Assembly: GCF_002237595.1 (NCBI RefSeq)
Contig: NZ_CP022529.1
Coordinates: forward strand, 5,796,001-5,860,000
From: Labrenzia sp. VG12
GTDB lineage: Bacteria; Pseudomonadota; Alphaproteobacteria; Rhizobiales; Stappiaceae
Reading direction: 5' to 3'
Length of the DNA: 64,000 nt
Shown: piece by piece, positions 8,468-16,971 of the stretch
Position numbering within the stretch: the first letter of the stretch is position 1
Layout of the letters: the number at the start of each line of letters is the position of its first letter
The notes under the pieces: generated by a model
What the model saw: only the letters and a program-made list of their open reading frames with translations
What the model was told of the DNA's origin: nothing
Databases searched by the model: none
Made by a program: the position numbers and the translations under genes

Positions 8468-10444
8468 CTACTTGTGTTCATCGAAGAATTGAACGCCCGC
8501 CCTGGAACCGTCCACCCAGATCACATGGCCCATACGCTCGGTTCCGTCGAGCTGCAGGCTGACCGTTTTGCCTTCCTGAGCACCTCTGACACCTTTGATG
8601 CCGACGCCGGTTCTGGAGACGTTTTCAAGTTCGACGGATTGTACTTTACCGTCCACAATGACGTCAGCTCGTGTGGTGATATCCTTGCGTGGAGACCGGC
8701 GCGCTTCTGCATCCTTGAGTTCGTTCTCCATCGCAGCACCCAGGTCGTTCAGGCCCTGGATGACTTCCTTGCTCGCTGTTTCGAGCTCCGCCAGTGCCTG
8801 GTAGGCAGTGGGCGTGTCTCCTTGTTCTGCAGCGCTCAGGGCGCGGTGTCCTGCGTCATGGACAGCCTTGTGCGGCGCGACCAGGCTTACGAAGATCGGG
8901 TGTGATTTGATTTTCTCGTTCTGGATGTTGTCGTACCATTTGCCAAGGCGGCAATGATGATGATCCGGCATCGCGGAAGACGCCCAGTCGTCGTGACCCG
9001 TGACCGTATCAACGACCCGCTTCTTGAACAGCACATGATCGATCCGTGCCATTTCCAGAAGAGACCTGTCTGAGTCTGCATCGAAGAAGGACTTGGCCGA
9101 TTCACTGAAGTGATCATTGCTGGTTTTCAGAATTCTTTGCATGTCGCTCAGCTGCAGATCGGTGTTTTGATTGGATTCAGCGACATTCGCAACATTGCGC
9201 GCAATCTCGTGACTGGCTTCCTTCTGCTGGTGCAGAATTTCGGTGATCTGCGTGACCCGTTCAGACACCGTGCCAACCATGCCGTCAATGGACTGCATGA
9301 TCTCGTTGGCAGCTCCAATGGCTTCCTCGCCATTTAGAATAGCCCCTTCCGAACTCCGTATCGCTGTCTGGATGGTTTCCATGCCGGCTGTCAGGGCGTC
9401 GATGCGCTGGGCGATGTCCTCGGTCGCCTTGCCGGTTTGCGAGGCCAGCGTTTTGACCTCCGAGGCGACAACTGCGAAGCCCTTGCCGGCCTCCCCAGCG
9501 CGGGCAGCCTCGATCGTGGCGTTCAATGCCAGCAAATTGGTCTGATCGGCGATCGACTGAATGACGGACAGGAACTCGCTGATCTGCGATGCGGCCTCGC
9601 TGAGATCTGTCAGGCTTTGCGAGGTTTGCCGGGACGTTGACGAGATATCGCCAATGGCTTTGGACACCGCCGACATCTTGTTCAGCCCATCCTTGGCAGC
9701 GTTGTTCGTCTGGTTGGCCTCTTCGGCGGCTCCCTCGCTGTTTTCGGAAATCTGGCCAATGGAGGCGACCAACTCGTCCGCAGCCGCAGAGATGGACTGG
9801 CCGTTGGCATTGGCCTCTTGCGTGTTGCGCGAAAGCAGCGCCATCGCCATCACCAGTTCATTCAACTCGCAGATGGTGGTGGCGGTTGTTCGCAGATTGG
9901 TCAAACCCGTGGTCTCACGGGCCAGCACCTCCTCCTGCCGGCGTTCTTCGGTTTCAAAGGCCCGCTGGGCAAGGATCATGTCCAGAAACAGGCGCGTGAC
10001 CACAGCTTGCAGGTCGCGCACCATGGCGCCTTGTGAAAACCGGTTCTTCCTGACGACAACCGGGAGCAACTCATTCAGGAGGCGGCCGAAGGCCGACATC
10101 AGCCATTCCGCACGCAAGCCGATCTTCACATGCGCCTGGCCGATCCGGGCCGCCTGGCCGATGAATTCCAGGTCTGGATCATGGTTGAAGATATAGTCCC
10201 AATGCTTGGCCTGTGCAGACTTGAGCGCGCTGGTATTCTTCTCGTGAACACCCATTTTCTGTCGCAATTCTTCCTGCTTCAGAAGGGTGTCGTAAAAGCG
10301 GTTGAGAATGCCGGGGAGGGCAGGTTGCAGCGTTTTCCAGGCCCGTTGCGCGGAAGCTGTGTTGCTTCCAGCGTCAGACATGAATTGAAGGTATTTGCTG
10401 ATATTGTCGTTTTCGACTGTTTTGCTGGGGGCTGCTGCACTCAT
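8468..10444 (-). CDS. Globin-coupled chemotaxis transducer with CZB and PilZ domains
   Basis: This 658-residue soluble receptor has no membrane segment. Residues about 15-165 form a protoglobin domain, with a likely proximal haem histidine at about 105 (IGQAHVKIGL). A methyl-accepting coiled coil follows, including the conserved tip NLLALNATIEAARAGEAG. A CZB zinc-binding domain (about 470-545) keeps its ligands: IDH, HHHCRLGKWY and PHKAVH. A C-terminal PilZ domain carries RRSPR and NVSRTG, the RxxxR and (D/N)xSxxG motifs that bind cyclic-di-GMP. It probably senses oxygen or another diatomic gas through haem and signals to CheA, with zinc/redox and cyclic-di-GMP inputs. An AT-rich upstream region (10445-10600) probably holds its promoter. 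Confidence 0.92.
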   Translation of the reverse strand: MSAAAPSKTVENDNISKYLQFMSDAGSNTASAQRAWKTLQPALPGILNRFYDTLLKQEELRQKMGVHEKNTSALKSAQAKHWDYIFNHDPDLEFIGQAARIGQAHVKIGLRAEWLMSAFGRLLNELLPVVVRKNRFSQGAMVRDLQAVVTRLFLDMILAQRAFETEERRQEEVLARETTGLTNLRTTATTICELNELVMAMALLSRNTQEANANGQSISAAADELVASIGQISENSEGAAEEANQTNNAAKDGLNKMSAVSKAIGDISSTSRQTSQSLTDLSEAASQISEFLSVIQSIADQTNLLALNATIEAARAGEAGKGFAVVASEVKTLASQTGKATEDIAQRIDALTAGMETIQTAIRSSEGAILNGEEAIGAANEIMQSIDGMVGTVSERVTQITEILHQQKEASHEIARNVANVAESNQNTDLQLSDMQRILKTSNDHFSESAKSFFDADSDRSLLEMARIDHVLFKKRVVDTVTGHDDWASSAMPDHHHCRLGKWYDNIQNEKIKSHPIFVSLVAPHKAVHDAGHRALSAAEQGDTPTAYQALAELETASKEVIQGLNDLGAAMENELKDAEARRSPRKDITTRADVIVDGKVQSVELENVSRTGVGIKGVRGAQEGKTVSLQLDGTERMGHVIWVDGSRAGVQFFDEHK

Positions 10445-10601
10445 TACTATTTGGCCCTTGTGACGACGGGAGAAATTGGGCCAAGTTTCGCCGCTCTGTG
10501 TAAAAATTGTTCTAATTGTAATCTCTGTAAAATATACGTATTAACCCAAATATACTTTTGGCTATAGCCTACTTGACGTAGGGGAGTTTTTTGAAATTGC
10601 A

Positions 10602-11501
10602 TCATTGAACCGGAGCCGCGGGAACTGATTCAGTGTCTTGGCCGTCAGGCACTGCCGGACCGGTTCGAAGGCTCCATTCCACGATTTCCGGCTCCAGATC
10701 CTCAAGGCCCGGTAGTGGATCCGCCGGCCTGTTCTCCCAGTCGTTTCGAGGCAGCTCGGCAAGCCATTCGGACTGCCATTTGCCGATCTTCTTTTCCCTG
10801 GCCTGATTGGCAAGTTCAAAGAACTCCTCAGGCGCATCTTCCGTTGGGTCCGCCCAGCCATAGCGGACCATCCGCTTGCTGAGGTCGAAACTGCCACGAT
10901 TGCAGGTCGCCAGGATCTGCTGGGGACCGGTGTCCTCGATCTTTTCGCAGGTGACCTTGAACTGACGGATCAGGCCCCGCAGGAAGGTGCGCGCCCGTGC
11001 CCCGCAGGGCCATTTGCCGCCCAGGCGCGAGATGCAGGTTTCTTCCAGGTCGAGCGGCGCAATATGAGCGAGCGTTACCGTCAGGCGGTCCGACTTGATG
11101 TGACCGCCGCTCAGAACCTGTACACGGACAAGTTCGAGCGGACCGTCGGGAACGGGCTCGATCGGCGGATCCTTGAGCTCCAGATAGCGCTTTGAGGGTT
11201 CAATGCGCTTCAGATTACCGTCCACTCTTGGCGCCGATACCCCGTCCGGGGAAACGTTGCGAATGTCTTCCGGGAGAGGGGCGGGGGCCGAAGCTGCCGT
11301 GTCCGCAAACGGGGCCTGTTCACCCGGCGTAGCGGTCGGGCGTTCGGCATTGACAGAAGGCGGCGGCTGGACGTTTGTCGCATGGGCGACAGGCCCTGTT
11401 TCCGGTTCCACTTCCGGCGGATCGGCAAGCAACAGCCAGCCGAGCAGACCGCCGCTGGCGGTCAGCACAAGGACGGGCACCAAAAGTGGCCGGAGGTTCA
11501 T
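10602..11501 (-). CDS. Membrane-anchored thermonuclease-like (SNase-fold) protein, catalytic residues lost
   Basis: This 299-residue protein has an N-terminal hydrophobic anchor (residues 5-26), a proline/alanine-rich linker and a C-terminal region resembling staphylococcal nuclease: a beta barrel near VRVQVLSGG and LTVTLAHIAPL, then CGARARTFLRGLI and a final MVRYGWAD helix. At the positions where active enzymes have DGDT and R-L-x-x-I-D-x-P-E, this one reads SGGH and T-L-A-H-I-A-P. The catalytic Arg and Asp residues are therefore missing by my alignment. It lies 17 bases downstream of the S24-like gene and is probably co-transcribed. A binding rather than cutting role is likely. Confidence 0.7.
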   Translation of the reverse strand: MNLRPLLVPVLVLTASGGLLGWLLLADPPEVEPETGPVAHATNVQPPPSVNAERPTATPGEQAPFADTAASAPAPLPEDIRNVSPDGVSAPRVDGNLKRIEPSKRYLELKDPPIEPVPDGPLELVRVQVLSGGHIKSDRLTVTLAHIAPLDLEETCISRLGGKWPCGARARTFLRGLIRQFKVTCEKIEDTGPQQILATCNRGSFDLSKRMVRYGWADPTEDAPEEFFELANQAREKKIGKWQSEWLAELPRNDWENRPADPLPGLEDLEPEIVEWSLRTGPAVPDGQDTESVPAAPVQ

Positions 11502-11518
11502 TCCGCATCAACTCGCTG

Positions 11519-12154
11519 TCACTGGCTTGCCCAGATGATACGGGCTCTCCACTCGATTGCCGAGGGTTGAAATCGCATGGATTTGGAATTGTCCCCGATT
11601 GTCATGAGATTCAGCGATGTCGGCGTTTCGTTTTCCAGGAAACAGAGCTGGACGGGCTCCTGAAAGGGTTTCACGACCAGGCGGTCGCCCAGCCGGATCG
11701 GCGTTTCGTGAGACACGATGATGGTGTCGCCAGGTCTGTAATGGGGCAGGAACCGGTCGTCTGAGACACGCAGTGCAAAGGCATCGGACGAGGCCGCGGG
11801 AACCTGAAACGTTGTCCATCCGCTTCCGGCCGGTTGACCGTGGGCGTCGAAGCTTTGGGTGTCGGCCAGGTCCGACAGGCTGAGAAGGGGCACCAGGAAC
11901 GGGCGCTCCGGAGTGTTCAACGTGGATGAGCCAACCCGGGCCGCGAAGGTGTCGAGCGCTTCTCCGGTCGCCTCGAGCACCTTGGCAAGGGATTCCGTTG
12001 ATGGCCAGCGTGGCCGGCCGTCGCCCGCAAAGCGCTTGGACCGGTTGAATGCGGTTGGATCCAGACCCGCGCGCCGCGCAAGGCCTGATGGCGACAGCCC
12101 GTTTTGGGCCGCGAGCGCGTCGATGGCTGCCCAGACTTTGTCATGCGAAAGCAA
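11519..12154 (-). CDS. HTH regulator with S24 (LexA-like) domain lacking the catalytic Ser/Lys
   Basis: The protein has 211 residues. Residues about 5-75 form a helix-turn-helix of the Cro/C1 kind (NGLSPSGLARRAGLDPTAFN). The C-terminal part aligns with the S24 peptidase fold: the usual V-x-G-D-S-M-x-P motif reads V-S-D-D-R-F-L-P, with the catalytic Ser replaced by Arg, followed by an intact RPGDTIIVS. The lysine strand reads VQLCFLE instead of a K-containing segment. Self-cleavage, as in LexA or phage repressors, is therefore unlikely. It heads a probable two-gene unit with the nuclease-like gene and is divergent from the DUF952-pyrD operon. Confidence 0.8.
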   Translation of the reverse strand: MLSHDKVWAAIDALAAQNGLSPSGLARRAGLDPTAFNRSKRFAGDGRPRWPSTESLAKVLEATGEALDTFAARVGSSTLNTPERPFLVPLLSLSDLADTQSFDAHGQPAGSGWTTFQVPAASSDAFALRVSDDRFLPHYRPGDTIIVSHETPIRLGDRLVVKPFQEPVQLCFLENETPTSLNLMTIGDNSKSMRFQPSAIEWRARIIWASQ

Positions 12155-12331
12155 GGTTCGTGTTCCCTGTTTGCGATCGAGTACGTCAACTCACCCTACG
12201 TGCATATGGTTTTTCCGGGCGAAAACACCAAGCAGAATGCATCATCACCTTTGCGTGGCTTGTTCAGATCCGTACTCCTGAGTAGTGTCCGACCGCGTCG
12301 GCAGTCTGGCCGGCAGCACCAGGGCAGGCAG

Positions 12332-12676
12332 ATGACACTGATATTCAAGATTGTTCCAGAAACGCTTTGGCAGGAGGCTCTCGACCGGAAGGCCTTCCAG
12401 GGAGCCCCCGTCGATCTGGCGGATGGGTTCATCCATTTTTCCGATCCGGACCAGGTGAAGGAAACCGCTGCGAAACACTTTGCCGGACAGCAAGACCTGC
12501 TGCTGGTGGCCTTCGAGGCCGACGGGTTTGGCGACAAGCTGAAGTGGGAACCTTCGCGCGGCGGTGCCCTGTTCCCCCATCTCTACGCAACGTTTGATCC
12601 GGCTGTGGCCCTCTGGGTCAAGGACCTGCCGCTTGCCGAAGACGGCACGCATGTCTTTCCGGAGCTCAGCCGATGA
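12332..12676 (+). CDS. DUF952 domain-containing protein
   Basis: This is a 114-residue single-domain DUF952 protein. It begins MTLIFKIVPETLW and carries the family segments GFIHFSDPDQV, DLLLVAFEAD, LKWEPSRGG and FPHLYA. The function is unknown; the fold is related to ADP-ribosyl transferase-like (RNA 2'-phosphotransferase) proteins, so a nucleotide-linked role has been suggested for the family. I chose ATG 12332 with AGGGCAGGC upstream; the frame is open further 5' but without conserved sequence. Its last four bases (ATGA) overlap the start of pyrD, indicating translational coupling. This neighbourhood is common in alphaproteobacteria. Confidence 0.88.
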   Translation: MTLIFKIVPETLWQEALDRKAFQGAPVDLADGFIHFSDPDQVKETAAKHFAGQQDLLLVAFEADGFGDKLKWEPSRGGALFPHLYATFDPAVALWVKDLPLAEDGTHVFPELSR

Positions 12677-13767
12677 CAGCACCTTTTCTGGAAGCCGCCG
12701 CCCTGAAGGGGCTGCATCTGCTGGACGCGGAAACTGCGCACCGCATGACCGTTCTGGCGCTGAAGACAGGCCTGGTGCCGGCACGGCGCGCAAAACCGGA
12801 TCCTCGGTTGTCGCAGGCCTTCTGGGACCTGACATTTCCCAATCCGCTCGGTATGGCCGCCGGGTTCGACAAGAACGGTGAAGTGCCGGACGCGTTGCTC
12901 AGGCTTGGATTCGGGTCAACGGAGATCGGCTCCGTAACGCCGCGGCCGCAGGAGGGAAATCCGCGCCCGCGTGTGTTCCGGCTGCCTGCCGATGAAGGGG
13001 TCATCAACCGATACGGTTTCAACAACGAGGGGCACGCGGCCGTGCGCCGCCGGCTCGACGCGCGCAAACGTCTGTCGGGCATTGTCGGCGTGAATGTAGG
13101 AGCCAACAAGGACGCGGATGACCGCATCGCGGATTATGTCGCCGGCATCAACGCGTTCGCGGACATTGCTTCCTATTTCACGGTCAATATTTCCTCCCCC
13201 AACACGCCCGGCCTGCGGGACCTGCAGGCGCGCTCCGCCCTTGCAGATCTTCTGACCGGCGTGATCTCGGCGCGTGACGCGTGTACCCACGAACTGGGTC
13301 GCCACGTTCCCGTTCTGCTCAAGATTGCGCCAGACGTCGCCGAAGAAGATCTGAAGGACATTGTCGAAGAGGTGCTGCTCAAGAATGTCGACGGCCTGAT
13401 CGTTTCGAACACGACGATCACACGTGATGGTTTGAGCGGTGCCGGTCCTGCGGACGAAGCGGGCGGCCTGTCCGGTCGGCCGCTCTTCCGAAGATCCACC
13501 ATTGTTCTGGCAAAGGCACGCAAGCTGGCGGGCCCGGATCTGCCGATCATCGGGGTAGGGGGGATCGACAGCGCGGAAACGGCCTGGGTGAAGATCACGG
13601 CAGGCGCAGACCTGCTGCAGCTCTATTCCGCTCTGGTCTTCAAGGGAACGGGGCTGGTGGACGAGATCCTTTCCGGCTTGTCGGCCAGACTGGATCAACA
13701 CGGCCTGTCGACCCTGCGCGAGGCGCGCGACGCCAACGTGGAAGCCTGGGCGTCCGAGACGGCCTAG
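12673..13767 (+). CDS. pyrD: Dihydroorotate dehydrogenase (quinone), class 2
   Basis: This enzyme catalyses the fourth step of pyrimidine synthesis, oxidising dihydroorotate to orotate and passing electrons through FMN to the quinone pool at the inner membrane. It has 364 residues, normal for class 2. An N-terminal helical extension (about residues 1-40) serves membrane and quinone contact, followed by a TIM barrel with NPLGMAAGFDKNG, the catalytic-serine region NISSPNTPGLR and the FMN-phosphate loop GVGGI. ATG overlaps the stop codon of the DUF952 gene by four bases. Confidence 0.96.
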   Translation: MTAPFLEAAALKGLHLLDAETAHRMTVLALKTGLVPARRAKPDPRLSQAFWDLTFPNPLGMAAGFDKNGEVPDALLRLGFGSTEIGSVTPRPQEGNPRPRVFRLPADEGVINRYGFNNEGHAAVRRRLDARKRLSGIVGVNVGANKDADDRIADYVAGINAFADIASYFTVNISSPNTPGLRDLQARSALADLLTGVISARDACTHELGRHVPVLLKIAPDVAEEDLKDIVEEVLLKNVDGLIVSNTTITRDGLSGAGPADEAGGLSGRPLFRRSTIVLAKARKLAGPDLPIIGVGGIDSAETAWVKITAGADLLQLYSALVFKGTGLVDEILSGLSARLDQHGLSTLREARDANVEAWASETA

Positions 13768-13851
13768 TTTGTCGCCGTAACAGGGGGAGCGCGAGTTACG
13801 GAGGGTGTTGTGCCCAAGTCCGCCTTCAGCCGCACATGAGGAAACCCGAGC

Positions 13852-14364
13852 ATGATCACGCCGGACTACGTTGCAGAAATGGCGGCCTATTCGCGCTGGC
13901 AGAACGACACGATCTATCGGATTTGCGATGAGATCGGTCAGGAGGAACGGCTGCGAGATCGGGGCCTGTTCTTTGGATCGATCCACCATACGCTCGACCA
14001 TATCTGCCTCGTCAATCGCTCGATCCTGACATTCCTCGATGGCGTCATGCCGGAACGCGCATCGCCCAGGCAGATTGTCTGGTCTGACTGGGAGGACTTG
14101 AAACGCATCCGGCTGATGCAGGACGACATCTTGTCGGCAGGCGGCCGTGAATGGACCGAGGCGTGGCTGGCGGAAAAGATCGTGATGAAAAGCCCGCGGT
14201 TCGACGACCCGCCGACCTTTGCCCGCTGGGTGATGGTGGTGCAGATCTTCAACCACCAGACCCACCACCGCAGCCAGGTCACCAGTGCTCTGCATGCCAT
14301 GGGCATCGACTATGGCAACACGGACATTCCGTGGCGCCTGGGCGCCGGATATTTCGCAGGCTAG
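13852..14364 (+). CDS. DinB-family protein (YfiT/DinB four-helix fold)
   Basis: This 170-residue four-helix-bundle protein has the three histidine positions of a DinB metal site: His in SIHHTLDH and the pair in NHQTHHRSQ near residue 145. It begins YVAEMAAYSRWQND, a typical start for the family. DinB proteins are thought to be metal-dependent thiol-linked transferases or hydrolases, although DNA damage induction gave them their name. It lies 84 bases after pyrD on the same strand and could be the last gene of that unit. The substrate is unknown. Confidence 0.85.
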   Translation: MITPDYVAEMAAYSRWQNDTIYRICDEIGQEERLRDRGLFFGSIHHTLDHICLVNRSILTFLDGVMPERASPRQIVWSDWEDLKRIRLMQDDILSAGGREWTEAWLAEKIVMKSPRFDDPPTFARWVMVVQIFNHQTHHRSQVTSALHAMGIDYGNTDIPWRLGAGYFAG

Positions 14365-14480
14365 GTCTGTCTTGCAGATCGATGCGAGCGGCATTCGCGG
14401 CCTGTCCGGCATAGGCGCCGCCGGCTTGACCGGAAGGCTTTGCAGCATTTTGCGTGGATGACACGAAGGAGATTGCTGAG

Positions 14481-14505
14481 CAGCGGGTCTCGGGACCCCT
14501 TGCTG
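14481..14505. terminator. Possible hairpin between DinB and MATE genes
   Basis: CAGC-GGGTC-TCGG-GACCC-(CTT)-GCTG forms a 9-bp stem with a 3-base bulge, in the 148-base gap between two convergent genes. There is no T-run, so the terminator role is tentative. Confidence 0.35.
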
Positions 14506-14512
14506 TGCCGAC

Positions 14513-15853
14513 CTACCCGAAGGTCTCCGCCGCGCGCCGCTGGCAGGCTGCCAGAAGAGACAGGCCGCGAATGCCGAAAAACAGCAGAAAGGCGAGCCAG
14601 AGGCCGTGATTGCCCAAGAGCGGGAAGAGGGCATAGTAGGCTGCCAGATAAATGGCGAGGGACAGCAGCATCATGTTGCGCATGGTCGCCGACCATGTCG
14701 CACCGATGAAGACCCCGTCCATCTGGAAGGCGAGCACACCTAGAAGCGGTGTCAGGATGGCCCAGACAAGGTAGTTTGACGCGGTCTGGCGAACTTCTGG
14801 CGCCGTAGTCATGAAATCGATCAGATAGGGGCCCAGAACCCAGAACAGCACCGCCAACATGGCGGCCAGCGAAAAACTCCAGAGCGCAGTGAGTTTCAGG
14901 GTCCTGTCGAAAGCAGGGCGATGGCGTGCGCCGACGGCGCGGCCGGCCAGCTGCTCGGCGGCCGTGGCGAGCCCGTCCAGGAAGAAGGCCGCCACCATGA
15001 TGAATTTCTCAAGAAGCGCGTTGGCCGCAAGCACCGTGTCCCCCTGGTCGGCTGACCGGGCCATGAAGAAGGCAAATGCGTAGAGCAGGGTGAACGAGCG
15101 GATCATGATGTCCCGGTTCACCGCCATCATGCGCATCAAAAGGCGCCTGTCGAAAATGACCGAGGCAGCGGGCCAGCGGCCCTGTCGTGTGCTGGCGAAT
15201 ACCAGAGCAAGGCCGACCATCGTCGCCGAGATCTCGCTCAGAACCGTTGCGAAAGCGACGCCTTCGACGCCCCAGCCGAGGCCGATGACGAAGCACAGGC
15301 TCAGCACGATATTGAGGCCGTTCAGGAACAGCTGCAGAACCAGGCCGGTGCCGGCGCGTCCCAGGCCAATGAACCAGCCGAGAATGGCATAATTGGCCAG
15401 AAGGAACGGAGCGCTGTAGATCCTCACGTCGAAATAACGTGTTGTCGCGGATTGCACATCATCGCTGCCGCCCAGAAACCAGAGTCCCAGTTCCAGCAAG
15501 GGCACCTGTAGCAGAACCACTAGGCCGCCGCCGATTGCCGCCAGGATCATGGCTCTCAGCAGCGTCGCGCGGATTTCTTCTTCGTTTTTGGCGCCAAAAG
15601 CCTGGGCGGTCAGGCCTGTCGTTCCGGAACGCAGGAAATTGAAGGTGGTGAAGACGAGGTCGAATATGATGCCGCCAATTGCGATGCCGCCCAGAAGGGC
15701 CGCGTCCCCCATGCGGCCGATCACCGTCATGTCAACCACACCCAGAAGCGGTGTCGACAGGTAAGCCAGCGTCATCGGGACGGCGATTGCAAGCACCGAG
15801 CGATGGGTGACGGCAAAGGCGAGCTGGGAGGGATCAGGCGCGGTGCGGGACAT
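14513..15853 (-). CDS. MATE-family multidrug/metabolite efflux transporter
   Basis: This 446-residue polytopic inner-membrane protein belongs to the DinF-like branch of the MATE family and is expected to have 12 helices. The family start AVPMTLAYLSTPLLGVVDM is clear, as are the repeats of small residues in the two pseudo-symmetric halves and GLATAAEQLAGRAVGA at the second-half entry. MATE exporters use a Na+ or H+ gradient to expel cationic drugs or metabolites. The substrate is unknown. It is divergent from the deacetylase-like gene across about 155 bases. Confidence 0.9.
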   Translation of the reverse strand: MSRTAPDPSQLAFAVTHRSVLAIAVPMTLAYLSTPLLGVVDMTVIGRMGDAALLGGIAIGGIIFDLVFTTFNFLRSGTTGLTAQAFGAKNEEEIRATLLRAMILAAIGGGLVVLLQVPLLELGLWFLGGSDDVQSATTRYFDVRIYSAPFLLANYAILGWFIGLGRAGTGLVLQLFLNGLNIVLSLCFVIGLGWGVEGVAFATVLSEISATMVGLALVFASTRQGRWPAASVIFDRRLLMRMMAVNRDIMIRSFTLLYAFAFFMARSADQGDTVLAANALLEKFIMVAAFFLDGLATAAEQLAGRAVGARHRPAFDRTLKLTALWSFSLAAMLAVLFWVLGPYLIDFMTTAPEVRQTASNYLVWAILTPLLGVLAFQMDGVFIGATWSATMRNMMLLSLAIYLAAYYALFPLLGNHGLWLAFLLFFGIRGLSLLAACQRRAAETFG

Positions 15854-16008
15854 GGAACACTCAGGACAACGACGGGGCCCTTCTTGTCCGCTGCAGGTTG
15901 TTTCGTCAATCCTTGCCTGAACATACCGGTCATTCGGATCCGGAGAGGGGGTTCAATTGCACCGGAAGAGGCCTTTAAGACAGGGCCAGCTGGCTTATAT
16001 TGCGGGCA

Positions 16009-16971
16009 ATGACGCTCCCCATCGTGCACCACCCCGCCTATTGCGCCGACCTTCCGGCAAATCACCGGTTTCCCATGGACAAGTTTCGCGCCGTGGCCGA
16101 TCTGGTCCGGCACGAAGGACTGCTCGACGGCAAGGCTTTCTACCGACCGAGGCCGGCGCCCTTTGAATGGGTCGCCCTGGCCCATGATCCTCTTTACGTG
16201 GACCAGGTCTTCACCGCGCAGGTGCCTGACAAGGTCGCAAGGGAAATCGGCTTTCCCATGCGCGAGGACATTGCCCTGCGTGCACGCTGCGCCACGGGCG
16301 GCTCGGTATTGACCGGTTATCTGGCGCTTGAACACGGCATTGCCTGCAACACGGCCGGAGGCAGTCATCACGCCAGACGAGCCCACGGCGCCGGCTTCTG
16401 TGTGTTTAACGACGTGGCGGTGGCCATCAAGGTTCTGCAGGCCGATGGGGCAATCCGCAAGGCCCTGGTGATTGATCTTGATGTCCATCAGGGAGATGGC
16501 ACGGCGGACATCTTTCAGGGTGATCCGGATGTCTTCACCTTCTCCATGCACTCGCAAAAGAACTATCCGGTGCGCAAGGTTCCCTCGCATCTTGATATCG
16601 GACTCGCCGATGCCACGGGAGACGCGGACTATCTTGCAACGCTTGCTGACGTGCTGCCGCAGTTGATCGCACGCGACACCTGGGATCTGGCGTTTTTCAA
16701 CGCCGGTGTCGATCCCTACATTGAGGATCGCCTCGGGCGATTGGCCCTGTCACGGGACGGTTTGCGCCAGCGCGACCTTTATGTGATCCGGACACTTCGC
16801 GACGCCGGCATTCCCGTCGCGGGCGTGCTGGGCGGCGGCTATTCAGACGATATTGACGAATTGGCCGACCGGCATGTGACCTTGCACAGGAGCGCCAGAC
16901 AGGTTCACGGTCAAAAGGAAGCGCGCGTGGTCTGGTCGGGCTCAGATCACGATGTCGGTCGACCGAAATGA
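16009..16971 (+). CDS. Histone deacetylase-family hydrolase
   Basis: This 320-residue zinc hydrolase has the arginase/deacetylase fold and resembles class IV (HDAC11-like) bacterial proteins. Active-site elements in order are GSHHARRAHGAGFCVFND, DLDVHQGDGT (zinc Asp and His), AGVDP (zinc Asp) and GGGY (transition-state Tyr). Bacterial relatives act on acetylated polyamines, acetoin or small amides as well as proteins, so no histone role is implied. I chose ATG 16009 (MTLPIVHHPAYC); a TTG at 16000 would add three residues. Its last 30 bases overlap the end of the convergent coiled-coil gene. Confidence 0.9.
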   Translation: MTLPIVHHPAYCADLPANHRFPMDKFRAVADLVRHEGLLDGKAFYRPRPAPFEWVALAHDPLYVDQVFTAQVPDKVAREIGFPMREDIALRARCATGGSVLTGYLALEHGIACNTAGGSHHARRAHGAGFCVFNDVAVAIKVLQADGAIRKALVIDLDVHQGDGTADIFQGDPDVFTFSMHSQKNYPVRKVPSHLDIGLADATGDADYLATLADVLPQLIARDTWDLAFFNAGVDPYIEDRLGRLALSRDGLRQRDLYVIRTLRDAGIPVAGVLGGGYSDDIDELADRHVTLHRSARQVHGQKEARVVWSGSDHDVGRPK

